64,000 nucleotides of DNA from Saccharopolyspora_D taberi (GCF_039534165.1 NZ_BAAAUX010000022.1:11495-75494); one strand, 5' to 3'. Shown: positions 44,792-54,391, numbered from the stretch's first letter. Notes: a model not told the origin generated them from the letters alone. Program-made: numbers and translations.

Positions 44792-47389
44792 TTGACCGGG
44801 TTGGAAAGCGCCGGTTTGGGCGCGGGCAGGGCCGTTGTCCGGCAGCTGGCGGCGAACTGGCGGCCGCTCGGAAGGCCGGGATCCGCCGGGGTGCGGATCT
44901 GTCCGAACTGATCTCGCTGCGGTTCGGCGGCCTGCGGCAGCGGAACCGGAATGATCTGCACCGCAGGCTCGACGAGGTCGGCGAGCTGGTCGGCGAGCAG
45001 CTCGAAGAGCTGTGCGCGCGGGAAGGCGTCGAAGATGGCGAGCGCGTCGCGGCGCTGGAGGCGGTCGTGGACGCCCTCGACGAGGCGGACCTGTCGGACA
45101 CAACGTTGCTGGGCAGCGACCTCGATCCCGTGCTGCTGGCGCGGGAGGTGCGGCGCCGGGTGCCTTCGGCGTCCCGCCGTGCGGGACTGGGCGAAGCCGG
45201 GCGGGCGTTGTTCGACCGGGCGCTCGACCTGTGCTGCGTGCAGCTGGTCTACCTGGTCCGCGAGCTTCCCGAGTACGAGTCGCGGCTGGCGGAGGGGTCG
45301 CTGCGCCGCGCGACGGAGGTGCTTTCCGGTGTCGAGCGGCTGCTCGCGCGGGTGCCGCTGACCAGCCTCGACGCCCCTTCCGGCACCGACCACGACGAGC
45401 AGTTCCGGCGGCGCTACCTGGAAGCGGTCGCCGATGATCTCGACGACCTGGAGCTCATCGGCGTCAACGTCCACAACTTCCGGCCGCGCACCAAGCTCTC
45501 CGTCGCCTACCTGAGCCTGACGGTGAACCAGGACGCGCCGCGCAAGGACGACCTCTTCGCCCAGTGGTTCGAACACGAGCACTCCGACGCCCTGTCCCGA
45601 GCGCTGCGCGTCGAGGAGGCGCTGGGTGCGGCGGACCTGACGCTCGTGCGCGGCGAGGCCGGGTCGGGCAAGTCCACGCTGCTGCGCTGGCTGGCGGTGA
45701 GCGCGGCGCGCGGGAACTTCGACCGCGATCTGGAGAAGTGGAACGGCTGTGTCCCGATCCTGATCAAGCTCCGCAGCTACGCCGGTCAGCCCCTGCCCCA
45801 GCCCGAGCAGTTCGTGCCCGGGCCCGGCGGCCCCGCGCTCGGACCGCTTCCGGAGGGCTGGACGCACCGGCAGCTGGCGTCGGGCAGGGCGTTGCTGCTG
45901 GTGGACGGGGTCGACGAGCTCAGGGACCGGGAGCGCCCGAAGGTCCGACGCTGGCTGGGGCAGCTGCTCAAGAGCTACCCGAAGACGCGCATCGTCGTCA
46001 CCTCGCGCCCGGCTGCGGCCGGTACGAAGTGGCTGCACAGCGAAGGATTCGCGGCGGTCGACCTGGAGCACATGACTCCCGGCGAGGTGCGGGAGTTCGT
46101 CGAACTGTGGCACCGGGCGCTGCTCGCCGGGGACGGTGTTCTCCCATTTACGCGGGAAGAAATCGAGGAACACCAACGGCTTTTGCTCGCGCGGCTCGAT
46201 GCTCGTGCGCATCTCCGGGGGCTGGCGCGGAGTCCGCTGATGTGCGCGATGTTGTGCGCACTGCATCTGGATCGTGGCGGGGATTTGCCGAGAGACCGCA
46301 AGAGTCTTTATGAAGCGGCGCTGGAGATGCTGCTCCACCAGCGCGAGGACGCGCGCGGAATTCCGGCGCATGACGAAGTTCCGTTGTCGTATCGGCAGAA
46401 GCTCGTGCTGCTCCAGGACATCTCGTTCTGGTTGAACCTCAACAGCCGGTCCGAACTGCCGCGCGAGACCGCAGTGGAACGGATCGACCGGAAGCTCCAG
46501 GCGATGCGCGGCATCGATGCGTCGGCGGACGAGTGCCTGGACTTTCTCGTGCAGCGCAGCGGTGTTATCCGGGCGCCGGTGGAGGGCCGGATCGACTTCG
46601 TGCACCGGACTTTCCAGGAGTTCCTGGCCGCGCGGGAGGCGGCGGCCGAAGGCCACGTCCGCATGCTGGTCGAGAAGGCGACTTCCGGGTTCTGGCGCGA
46701 GACGGTGATCATGGCGTCGGCACTGCTCAACCGGCCGGGGCGCGCGGAGCTGCTGAACGGGATCCTGGACCGGGCCGGAGGCGTTGGAGTTGCTGGCCGA
46801 TTATGCGCGGGATCCACGGGACAAGGTGCAGAGCCACATCTCGGCTGTCTGGGGCCTTTTCGATGCCGAATCCTATGCGAAACGAGTGCTCGCCCACGCC
46901 GTACGGCCAGACGGCCGTCTCCTGGTCGACCGCATCGCGCACCTCGCCCAGCTCAGACACTTGGACTGGCTCGAAGATCTGCGGATCTTCCTATTCAGAC
47001 GCTGCACAGACCTGGAGTTCCTTCGTCACGCGGAGGGCTTTCCGTTGTCCTCTCTGACAGTGCGGTGCAGAGGGAAGGTCTCGCTCTCCCCTCTTCGCGC
47101 GCATCCCGGGCTGAAAGGCCTCTACCTGCACGGCGCGGCCGAATGTGGGGACTTGCCTGCCTTGACCGCGCTCACCAAGCTGGAGAGACTTTCCCTCCGC
47201 TACTTCGAAGGCACCCTCGATCTCGATATCCTCGGCCAACTTCCCGCGCTGAAGTTGCTGGCTCTGAGCAAGTGCGGAGAAATGGACCTGTCGCTGTTGG
47301 CCGACCTCGACGTGACCGTGCGAGTCGACGATGCCGAGAGGTTCCGAGGTACCGAAGCGCTTGGCGACCGGCTCCACTCCCTCCGCTAA
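44792..47389 (+). pseudogene. Damaged NACHT NTPase (NLR-like, candidate defence gene)
   Basis: A STAND-class protein in three frames. The start TTG 44792 (AGGGGGA upstream) gives MTGLESAGLGAGRAVVRQLAAN, then the frame must shift near 44860 to continue AARKAGIRRGADLSELI. The central frame carries an N-terminal helical domain, Walker A GEAGSGKST (near 45660), Walker B LLLVDGVDEL, sensor IVVTSRP and the winged-helix FVHRTFQEFLAA. Near 46780 the frame shifts again to LELLADYARDPRDKVQ and a leucine-rich end stopping at 47389. Compared with what I recall of relatives, the linker between the two is too short, suggesting a deletion. Sequencing error could explain one shift, less easily both. Confidence 0.72.
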
Positions 47390-47991
47390 CCCGCCAACTT
47401 CCGCAGTTCCGGCAGCAGCAGCCGGAGTGCCCGCCCCCGGTGCGAGTCGGCGTCCTTCTCCTCCGGAGAAAGTTCCGCCGAAGTCCGGGTGTCGCCCTCC
47501 GGGACGAAGATCGGGTCGTAGCCGAAGCCGTTGCTCCCGCGCTCCGCGCGGGTGATCGTGCCGCGCCACTCGCCGCGGACCACGGTCTCGGTGCCGTCCG
47601 GCAGGACCAGGGCCGCCGCCGAGACGAAGGCTCCACCGCGGCGGTCGTCCGGGACGTCGTTGAGCTGGCCCAGCAGCAGGTCGAGGTTGGCCTGGTCGTC
47701 GCCGTGCTTTCCGGACCAGCGCGCGGAGAACACGCCCGGCATGCCGTTGAGCGCGTCCACCGCCAGGCCCGAGTCGTCGGCGACCGCAGGCAGTCCGGTG
47801 GCCTCGGCCGCGTCGCGGGCCTTGGCCAGCGCGTTGTCCTCGAAGGTCGCGCCGGTCTCCGGGGCTTCCGGGAACTCCGGCACCTCGTCCAGGCCGACGA
47901 CCTCGACTCCGGTCACACCTTCGGCTTCGAGGATGCGGCGCAGTTCGACCAGCTTCTTGGCGTTGCGGGTGGCCAGCAGGACGCGGCTCAT
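47386..47991 (-). CDS. rdgB: RdgB/HAM1-family dITP/XTP pyrophosphatase
   Basis: A 201-residue enzyme that hydrolyses non-canonical purine NTPs (XTP, dITP) to keep them out of nucleic acids. The N-terminus VLLATRNAKKLVELRRIL, TFEDNALAKARDAA, ADDSGLAVDALNG and FGYDPIFVPEG are the conserved motifs. It overlaps rph by 4 nt, the standard actinomycete order. Its stop overlaps that of the NACHT remnant on the opposite strand. Confidence 0.95.
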   Translation of the reverse strand: MSRVLLATRNAKKLVELRRILEAEGVTGVEVVGLDEVPEFPEAPETGATFEDNALAKARDAAEATGLPAVADDSGLAVDALNGMPGVFSARWSGKHGDDQANLDLLLGQLNDVPDDRRGGAFVSAAALVLPDGTETVVRGEWRGTITRAERGSNGFGYDPIFVPEGDTRTSAELSPEEKDADSHRGRALRLLLPELRKLAG

Positions 47992-48743
47992 GCCGCACCT
48001 CCGGGGAGTTCGCCCGGGTAGGGCGCGGCCAGCGCTTCGGCCTGCATCCGGGACAGCTCGGCGCAGCCCGCCAGCGCGAAGTCGATCATCTTGTCCATCG
48101 TGGACCGGGTGAAGGTCGCACCCTCGCCGGTGCCCTGCACCTCGACCAGGGTGCCGTGGTCGGTGGCGACCACGTTCATGTCGACCTCGGCGCGGGAGTC
48201 CTCCTCGTACGGCAGGTCCAGCCGCACCCGGCCGTCCACCACGCCGACGCTGACCGCGGCGATCGAGCAGGACAGCGGCTTCGGGTCGGACAGCCGTCCG
48301 GCCGCGCTCAGCCAGGTGATCGCGTCGGCCAGGGCCACGTACGCGCCGGTGATCGCCGCGGTGCGCGTTCCGCCGTCGGCCTGGATCACGTCGCAGTCCA
48401 GCGCGATCGTGTTCTCACCAAGCGCCGCCATGTCGATGCAGGCGCGCAGCGACCGGCCGACCAGCCTGCTGATCTCGTGGGTCCGGCCGCCGATGCGGCC
48501 CTTGACCGACTCGCGGGTGCTGCGCGTGTTCGTCGAGGACGGCAGCATCGCGTACTCGGCGGTCACCCAGCCCAGGCCGGAACCGGCCCGCCAGCGCGGG
48601 ACGCCCTCCTGCACGCTGGCCGCGCACAGCACGCGCGTCCGGCCGAACTCGACCAGCACCGACCCGGCAGGCCAGTCCTGGTATCCGCGGGTGATCCGCA
48701 CTTCCCGGAGCGCGTCGTCGCTCCGCCCGTCAGCTCGTGCCAC
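47988..48743 (-). CDS. rph: Ribonuclease PH
   Basis: A 251-residue phosphorolytic 3' exoribonuclease that trims tRNA 3' ends. Motifs include VLVEFGRTRVLCAASVQ, GRIGGRTHEISRLVGRSLRA, LDCDVIQADGGTRTAAITG and LDLPYEEDSRAEVDMNVV. Full family length. It is translationally coupled to rdgB. Confidence 0.96.
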   Translation of the reverse strand: MARADGRSDDALREVRITRGYQDWPAGSVLVEFGRTRVLCAASVQEGVPRWRAGSGLGWVTAEYAMLPSSTNTRSTRESVKGRIGGRTHEISRLVGRSLRACIDMAALGENTIALDCDVIQADGGTRTAAITGAYVALADAITWLSAAGRLSDPKPLSCSIAAVSVGVVDGRVRLDLPYEEDSRAEVDMNVVATDHGTLVEVQGTGEGATFTRSTMDKMIDFALAGCAELSRMQAEALAAPYPGELPGGAA

Positions 48744-48790
48744 GGCACCACCCTAAGAACCCGCCCGCGTGCGGGTCGGGCGGGGGTGGT

Positions 48791-49213
48791 TCAGGACAGG
48801 TCGGCTTCGCGCCAGGTGACGCCGGTGGGGCGCAGGCCGGTGGCGAGGAACTCGCGCAGCGCCTCGGCGAGCCGGTCCGGGGTGACGCCGCTGCCCGCGG
48901 GGAAGTCGGCGTCCTCGGCGTGCAGCTCCGGTGAGGACGGATCGCCTTCGAGGACGGCGTAGTCGTGGTCGGCGTCGATGTAGCCGAGGTAGCCGTAGCC
49001 GCCCTCGACCGCCGCGACCACGTCGTGGTCGAGCATGCCGCTGGCGGTGTCGGCGAGCTTGCGGCCCTCGTGCCAGATCGTCGCCGGACCCGCCGCGGGC
49101 TCGGACAGCCGCTTGATCAGCTCGTCGATCTGGTCCGGCTCGTCGATCGTCAGCCCGTCCCCGGCGTTGGCGTCCTGCGCCGAGGTGATCGTCCACACCG
49201 CGGTGATCGTCAT
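48791..49213 (-). CDS. Imm1-family immunity protein (orphan)
   Basis: A 140-residue Imm1-family protein. The pattern is ELIKRLSEPAAGPATIWHEG near the N-terminus, GGYGYLGYIDADHDYAVL in the middle and EALREFLATGLRPTGVTWRE at the end. Imm1 proteins neutralise polymorphic nuclease/deaminase toxins. No toxin or secretion gene is visible nearby, so it may be an orphan protective gene or a domesticated one. Confidence 0.75.
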   Translation of the reverse strand: MTITAVWTITSAQDANAGDGLTIDEPDQIDELIKRLSEPAAGPATIWHEGRKLADTASGMLDHDVVAAVEGGYGYLGYIDADHDYAVLEGDPSSPELHAEDADFPAGSGVTPDRLAEALREFLATGLRPTGVTWREADLS

Positions 49214-49311
49214 CGGTGTCCCCTCCCCTGGTTCCGCGCCCGGAGGTTACCCCGCTCAGAGACTGTCTTCGCACTCGCTTGTCGTGACGGTGCCGGTGGC
49301 GAGGGCGGGCC

Positions 49312-49328
49312 AAGCGGCTGCGCCGCTT
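49312..49328. terminator. Stem-loop between the MBL hydrolase and imm1 genes
   Basis: A perfect 7-bp stem AAGCGGC/GCCGCTT with a 3-nt loop, 20 nt beyond the stop of the minus-strand MBL gene. Confidence 0.5.
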
Positions 49329-49348
49329 CAAAGACCGAAGGCAAGCGC

Positions 49349-50119
49349 TCAGACCTCGTAGGTGCGGCCTGCCGCGACGATCTCCGTCGGGCCCTCGAAG
49401 TGCGCCCGGGCCTCGCCGAGCACGGCCTCCGGGTCGGCCCAGGGCTGGAGGTGCGTGAGCAGGAGCCGGCGCGCGCCCGCGCCCTTGGCCACCTCGCCTG
49501 CCTGCCGCCCCGACAGGTGCACTCCCTCCGGCGCGCCCGGGAAGTCCGCCCAGGAAGCCTCCGCCAGCAGCACGTCCACGCCCTGCGCCAGCTCGGTCAG
49601 CTCGTCGCACGGGCCGGTGTCACCGGTGTAGGCGAGCACCTTGCCCTCCGCCGCGATCCGGAAGCCCCAGCCCGGGCACACGTGGTCGACCGGCACCGCG
49701 TGGATCTCGAACGGGCCGACCCGCACCGGCTCCGGCGTCAGCGCGGCGAAGTCGTAGACGTCGGTGAGGTCGGTCTCGGACAGCTCCTCCGGGCTCGGCG
49801 CGTAGAGCGCCGCGAGCCTGGCGGGCGCTCCCTCCGGGGCCAGCACCGGCAGCCGGTGCTGCGCGGTGTCGTGCGGCGGCGCCGGGTGGTAGCGGCGCAG
49901 GACCGTCAGCGCGGCGAAGTCGGCGCAGTGGTCCGGGTGCAGGTGGCTCAGCAGCAGGGCGTCCAGGTCGAAAGGGTCGACGTGCCGCTGGAGCGCACCG
50001 AACGTGCCGTTGCCCAGGTCGAGCACGATGCGGGTGTCACCGGACTCGACCAGGTAGCCGGAGGCCGGGGAGTCCGGGCCCGGCATGCTTCCGGAGCACC
50101 CGAGGATCGTCAGCTTCAC
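49349..50119 (-). CDS. MBL-fold metallo-hydrolase (RNase Z-like)
   Basis: A 256-residue metallo-beta-lactamase-fold protein. The metal motif is LLSHLHPDHCADF (HxHxDH), with later ligands in AYTGDTGPCDEL and LLLTHLQPW. Its N-terminus KLTILGCSGSMPGPDSPASGY resembles RNase Z/phosphodiesterase-like members, although length and context leave the substrate open. It overlaps murI by 4 nt. Confidence 0.88.
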   Translation of the reverse strand: MKLTILGCSGSMPGPDSPASGYLVESGDTRIVLDLGNGTFGALQRHVDPFDLDALLLSHLHPDHCADFAALTVLRRYHPAPPHDTAQHRLPVLAPEGAPARLAALYAPSPEELSETDLTDVYDFAALTPEPVRVGPFEIHAVPVDHVCPGWGFRIAAEGKVLAYTGDTGPCDELTELAQGVDVLLAEASWADFPGAPEGVHLSGRQAGEVAKGAGARRLLLTHLQPWADPEAVLGEARAHFEGPTEIVAAGRTYEV

Positions 50120-50931
50120 GCCGTCGAGCTTGACACGCCCAGGGGCTCGACGGCATCGGCCGCGAGACTCGGACCCAGGAACCTGCGCGCGAGTTTGGCG
50201 AATCTCTCAGCCGGACCGGTCGCCCGGAACTCGTGCTCCGGTCCGGTCTCCGGGTCGGCGAGCAGGTCGTGCTCGGTGAGCACCCGGAAGACGTCCTTGG
50301 CCGATTCCTCGGCGCTGGAGACCAGCGTCACCTCGTCGCCCATCGCCAGTTGCAGGACCCCGGTGAGCAGCGGGTAGTGCGTGCAGCCGAGCACCAGCGT
50401 GTCCACGCCCGCCTGCTGGAGCGGGTCGAGATATGCCTGGGCGAGGCCGAGGACCTGGCGTCCGCTGGTGATGCCGCGCTCGACGAAGTCGGCGAAGCGC
50501 GGGCACGCGGCGGTGGTGAGCGCGACGTGCGGCGCGGCGGTGAAGGCGTCGTCGTAGGCGCGGGACCTGATCGTCGCGTCGGTACCGATCACGCCGACCC
50601 GGCCGTTGCGGGTGGTGGCCATCGCCCGCCGAACCGCGGGCAGCACGACCTCCACCACCGGCACGTCGTAGCGCTCGCGGGCATCGCGCAGGGACGCCGC
50701 CGAAGCCGTGTTGCAGGCGATGACCAGCAGCTTCACCCCCTCCTCGACCAGCGAGTCGGTGATCGCGAGGGTGCGGGCGCGGATCTCGGCCAGCGGCATC
50801 GGGCCGTACGGGGCGTTCGCGGTGTCGCCGACGTAGCGCAGCGGCTCGCCGGGGAGCTGGTCCATGATCGCGCGGGCGACAGTCAGCCCGCCGACTCCGG
50901 AGTCGAAGATCCCGATGGGCGCCTTGGTCAT
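50116..50931 (-). CDS. murI: Glutamate racemase
   Basis: A 271-residue cofactor-independent racemase that makes D-glutamate for peptidoglycan. The two catalytic cysteines are in VIACNTASAASLRDA and LVLGCTHYPLL; the N-terminus IGIFDSGVGGLTVARAI binds substrate. It is coupled to rhomboid upstream and the MBL gene downstream by 4-nt overlaps, an arrangement common in actinomycetes. Confidence 0.96.
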   Translation of the reverse strand: MTKAPIGIFDSGVGGLTVARAIMDQLPGEPLRYVGDTANAPYGPMPLAEIRARTLAITDSLVEEGVKLLVIACNTASAASLRDARERYDVPVVEVVLPAVRRAMATTRNGRVGVIGTDATIRSRAYDDAFTAAPHVALTTAACPRFADFVERGITSGRQVLGLAQAYLDPLQQAGVDTLVLGCTHYPLLTGVLQLAMGDEVTLVSSAEESAKDVFRVLTEHDLLADPETGPEHEFRATGPAERFAKLARRFLGPSLAADAVEPLGVSSSTA

Positions 50932-51554
50932 GCGGGCAGTGTGCCAGCCGACGCGGTGCCGGAGTCCCGCCGAGTGCCACGCGCCACCAGCCAGGCCGCC
51001 AGCAGCCCGCCGAGCGCGCCGAACAGGTGGCCCTCCCAGGACACGCCCTGCTGCCCGGGCAGGACGCCCCACAACATGCCGCCCCAGTAGAAGAACAGCA
51101 GCAGCGCCACGAACATCTGCGCGTAGCTGCGCACGAGGAACCCGCGCACCAGCAGGAAGACCAGCCAGCCGAACGCGACGCCGGACGCGCCGACGTGGGT
51201 GCCCGGCGCGCCGACCAGCCAGGTGCCGACGCCGCCGACGATCCACACCACGGCCGTCACCGCGACGAAACCGCGCACGCCCGCCGACATCATCAGCCAG
51301 CCCAGCACCAGCAGCGGGAGCGTGTTGGACAACAGGTGCCCCCAGCCGTCGTGCAGCAGCGGCGCCCACAGGATCCCGTCGAGCCCGTCGACGCTGCGCG
51401 GCAGGATCCCGTTCTGGTCCAGGTCGGCGGGCAGCACCACGTCGACCAGTTCGATGGCGTAGAGCGCGGCGACGATCACGCACACCAGCAGCGCGGACCG
51501 GACCGGATTGGCCGGAACGACCCGCGCACGCCGACGATCAGGCACTGGGTTCAC
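50928..51554 (-). CDS. Rhomboid-family intramembrane serine protease
   Basis: A 208-residue protein with about six membrane helices. The catalytic Ser is in HVGASGVAFGWL and the catalytic His in EGHLFGALGGLLAAW; LLHDGWGHLLSNTLPLLVLG contains the conserved His/Asn of helix 2. Substrates are unknown. It is the first gene of a coupled rhomboid-murI-MBL set. Confidence 0.92.
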   Translation of the reverse strand: MNPVPDRRRARVVPANPVRSALLVCVIVAALYAIELVDVVLPADLDQNGILPRSVDGLDGILWAPLLHDGWGHLLSNTLPLLVLGWLMMSAGVRGFVAVTAVVWIVGGVGTWLVGAPGTHVGASGVAFGWLVFLLVRGFLVRSYAQMFVALLLFFYWGGMLWGVLPGQQGVSWEGHLFGALGGLLAAWLVARGTRRDSGTASAGTLPA

Positions 51555-51665
51555 ACCATCGAGGCTACGTGAACCGGGGCTGCCCGGGGTCGGGGATCAC
51601 CCTGAGCTTTCGATCCGACCCGATAGGGTTTAACGCGGTTTCATCGGGGGTCCGAAAGGGTTGCA

Positions 51666-52511
51666 TTGTCCGCGCAAACACAACTCGACGTCGCGGTTCG
51701 CGCGGCGGCCAGGCTCGGCGGTGCACCCGTCTGGGACACCGGCACCGACAGCCTGCTGTGGGTCGACGCCCCCGCCAACGCCGTGCACCGGCTGTTCGGC
51801 GGGACGAACTACTCGATGGAGGTGCCGCAGGCCGTCAGCTCCGCGCACCCGCGCAGCCGGGGCGGAATCGTCATGCACCTCGCCGAGGGCATCGCGCTGT
51901 TCGACGCGGACGGGGAGCACCGGACCTGGCTGGTGTACTGGGCGCGCGAGGGCGTTCGGGGCGCGGTGACCGCGATCGACCGCAAGGGCAGGCTGTGGGC
52001 GAGCACCGCGCGGGAGGACGGGAGCGGCGACGGCTGGCTGGCGCGGGTCGTCGACAGCGGGGCCGCGAAGGTCGCCCTGAGCGGCCTGTCCGCGCCCGCC
52101 GGTCTCGGCTGGAGCCCGGACGACTCGCTGCTGTACTTCGCCGACAGCGCGACCCGGCGGATCGACGTGCTCGACTTCGACGTCGCCGAGGGCACGGTGT
52201 CCGGCCGGCGACCGCTCTGCGAAGTCGACGGTGAACCCGCCGGGCTGTGCGTCGACGCCGACGGTTGCGTCTGGGTCGCGGTGCGCGACGCCGGGCGGCT
52301 GGACCGCTACACGCCCGAAGGCGCGCTGGACCGCTCGATCGAGCTGCCCGTGCGGCGGCCGACGGACTGCTGCTTCGGCGGTTTCGACCTGACCGACCTG
52401 TACGTGACCTCGGCCCGCGACGGGCTCGCGGATCCCGGTGACGACGACGGTTCGGTGCTGGTGCTGCCGGGCGTCGGTACCGGGATGCGGACGCCGGCGT
52501 TCACCGGCTGA
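51666..52511 (+). CDS. SMP-30/gluconolactonase-like beta-propeller protein
   Basis: A 281-residue six-bladed beta-propeller. The metal site of the SMP-30 family is seen in GGAPVWDTGTDSLLWVDAP (Glu replaced by Ala in the usual xGExP position), APAGLGWSPDDSLLYFADS and GEPAGLCVDADGCVWVAV. Such proteins hydrolyse sugar lactones. The start is TTG 51666 after GAAAGGG. The unusual first-blade residue makes lactonase activity uncertain. Confidence 0.82.
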   Translation: MSAQTQLDVAVRAAARLGGAPVWDTGTDSLLWVDAPANAVHRLFGGTNYSMEVPQAVSSAHPRSRGGIVMHLAEGIALFDADGEHRTWLVYWAREGVRGAVTAIDRKGRLWASTAREDGSGDGWLARVVDSGAAKVALSGLSAPAGLGWSPDDSLLYFADSATRRIDVLDFDVAEGTVSGRRPLCEVDGEPAGLCVDADGCVWVAVRDAGRLDRYTPEGALDRSIELPVRRPTDCCFGGFDLTDLYVTSARDGLADPGDDDGSVLVLPGVGTGMRTPAFTG

Positions 52512-52582
52512 GCGCCGGAATTCCGGCCACCGCCGGGAGGTTGTACGCCACCAAACGGCACTCTCACGTGAGGAATCCGGCT

Positions 52583-52990
52583 GTGGCTGCTGGTCTCTCG
52601 GACGACCTGAAGAACTACCTCGACGAATCGCGCGCCTTCCCGACGGTGGCGACGCTGCTGCCCGACGGGCATCCGCACCTGACCGTCGTCTGGATCATGC
52701 GCGACGGCGAGGACCTGCTGTTCTCCACCACCACCGACCGGCAGCAGGGCCGGAACCTGGCCCGCGATCCGCGGGTGACGGTGATGATCAACCCGGCGGA
52801 GGACCCGTACAAGTACGCGGCGGTCCGGGGAATCGCGACCGTCACGCCGGACACCGGGCTTGAGGTGGTGAACGCGATCTCGCTCAAGTACACCGGCAAG
52901 CTCTACGCCGACCTGGCGCCGGACTCGGTGGACGCGGACCGGCGGATCGCCGTGCGGGTCACACCGTTCCGCGTCACCGGGCGCTTGTAA
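52583..52990 (+). CDS. PPOX-class (F420-type) flavin/deazaflavin-binding protein
   Basis: A 135-residue split-barrel protein of the PPOX class. The pattern is ESRAFPTVATLLPDGHPHLTVVW, then LLFSTTTDRQQGRNLARDPRVTVMI and YKYAAVRGIATV. Actinomycete members often bind F420 as reductases. GTG 52583 has GAGGA 8 nt upstream and is preferred over TTG 52541. Confidence 0.83.
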   Translation: MAAGLSDDLKNYLDESRAFPTVATLLPDGHPHLTVVWIMRDGEDLLFSTTTDRQQGRNLARDPRVTVMINPAEDPYKYAAVRGIATVTPDTGLEVVNAISLKYTGKLYADLAPDSVDADRRIAVRVTPFRVTGRL

Positions 52991-52996
52991 GCGTTG

Positions 52997-53022
52997 AGCC
53001 CCGGCCGTTTCCGGCCGGGGCT
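52997..53022. terminator. Stem-loop between the PPOX gene and cysM
   Basis: A perfect 10-bp stem AGCCCCGGCC/GGCCGGGGCT with a 6-nt loop between convergent genes. Confidence 0.75.
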
Positions 53023-53037
53023 CCACATTTCAAAGCA

Positions 53038-53988
53038 TCAGGCCCAGAGCTGGCCGTCGAGCTTCTGCGCGGCCTCGTCGATGGTGCCGCCGTAAGCGCC
53101 GGTGGACAGGTACTTCCACCCCGCGTCGGCGACGACGAACGCGATGTCGGCGGATTCGCCCGCAGCGGCGGCCTTCTCCGCGATGGTCAGCGCCGCGTGC
53201 AGGACGCCGCCGGTCGAGATGCCCGCGAAGATGCCTTCGCTTTCCAGCAACTGCCGGGTGCGGCGCAGCGCGTCGTAGGAGCCGACCGAGAACCGGCGGG
53301 TGAGTACGTCGGGGTCGTAGAGCTCGGGCACGAAACCCTCGTCGAGGTTGCGCAGGCCGTAGACCAGCTCGCCGTAGCGCGGCTCGGCGGCCACGATCTG
53401 CACCCCGGGCTTCTGCTCGCGCAGGTAGCGGCCGACGCCGACCAGGGTTCCGGTGGTGCCCAGCCCGGCGACGAAGTGCGTGATGCCCGGCAGGTCGCGC
53501 AGGATCTCCGGGCCGGTGGTCGTGTAGTGCGCGTTGGCGTTGGCGGGGTTGCCGTACTGGTAGAGCATCACCCAGTCCGGGTTCTGCTCGGCCAGGTCCT
53601 TGGCCACCGCCACCGCCTGGTTCGACCCGCCAGCCGCGGGCGAGGAGACGATCCGGGCGCCGAACGCCTGGAGCAGCTGCCTGCGCTCCTCGGAGGTGTT
53701 CTCCGGCATCACGCACACCAGGCCGTAGCCCTTGAGCTTGGCGGCCATGGCCAGCGAGATGCCGGTGTTGCCGGAGGTGGGTTCGAGGATCGTGCACCCG
53801 GCGGTGAGCCTGCCCTCCTTCTCGGCGGCCTCGATCATCGCCAGCGCCGCCCGGTCCTTGATCGAACCGGTCGGGTTGCGGTCCTCCAGCTTCGCCCACA
53901 ACCGCACGTCCGGGGCTGGCGACAGGTGCGGCAGCCCCACCAGCGGGGTGTCGCCCAGCGCGTCCAGCAGCGAGTCATAACGGGCCAC
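53038..53988 (-). CDS. cysM: CysO-dependent cysteine synthase
   Basis: A 316-residue PLP enzyme. The PLP lysine is in NPTGSIKDRAAL, the phosphate loop is AGLGTTGTLVGVG, and TSGNTGISLAMAA is the substrate loop. The C-terminus extends over the active site, as in mycobacterial CysM, which uses O-phosphoserine and thiocarboxylated CysO. Its place directly after cysO and mec confirms this assignment. Confidence 0.95.
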   Translation of the reverse strand: MARYDSLLDALGDTPLVGLPHLSPAPDVRLWAKLEDRNPTGSIKDRAALAMIEAAEKEGRLTAGCTILEPTSGNTGISLAMAAKLKGYGLVCVMPENTSEERRQLLQAFGARIVSSPAAGGSNQAVAVAKDLAEQNPDWVMLYQYGNPANANAHYTTTGPEILRDLPGITHFVAGLGTTGTLVGVGRYLREQKPGVQIVAAEPRYGELVYGLRNLDEGFVPELYDPDVLTRRFSVGSYDALRRTRQLLESEGIFAGISTGGVLHAALTIAEKAAAAGESADIAFVVADAGWKYLSTGAYGGTIDEAAQKLDGQLWA

Positions 53989-54052
53989 GATCAGCTCCAG
54001 GGTGTTCGCGGGACTTCGCCGGGCGCACCGGCGAAGTCCCTGCGGAACGAGA

Positions 54053-54328
54053 TCACATGCCGCCCGCGACGGCGGGCAGGATGGTCACGTTGTCCCCGTC
54101 GGAGACCTTGGCCTCCAGACCGCCCGCGAAGCGCACGTCCTCGTCGTTGACGTAGACGTTGACGAACCGGTGCAGCTTGCCCTCCTTGACCAGGCGGTCC
54201 TTGAGGCCGTCGTGCCGGCTGTCGAGGTCGGCGATGACTTCCTCGATGGTGCTGCCGCTGGCCTCGACGGCCTTCTGGCCACCGGTGTGGGTGCGCAGGA
54301 TGGTCGGGATGGAAACGTTGACTGCCAT
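54053..54328 (-). CDS. cysO: Ubiquitin-like sulfur carrier CysO with a one-residue tail
   Basis: A 91-residue MoaD/ThiS-fold sulfur carrier. The sequence matches mycobacterial CysO closely: VNVSIPTILRTHTGGQKAVE, FVNVYVNDEDVRFAGGL and VTILPAVAGG. The carrier normally ends at the di-glycine, but here a Met codon follows before the TGA (54053-54055). The tail would need removal before thiocarboxylation. AGGAGG precedes ATG 54328. Confidence 0.94.
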   Translation of the reverse strand: MAVNVSIPTILRTHTGGQKAVEASGSTIEEVIADLDSRHDGLKDRLVKEGKLHRFVNVYVNDEDVRFAGGLEAKVSDGDNVTILPAVAGGM

Positions 54329-54391
54329 GGGGGCCTCCTGTCCGCTCGGGACTACTTTGACTTGCACGTGACGGTTCACGACCACCGCGAA

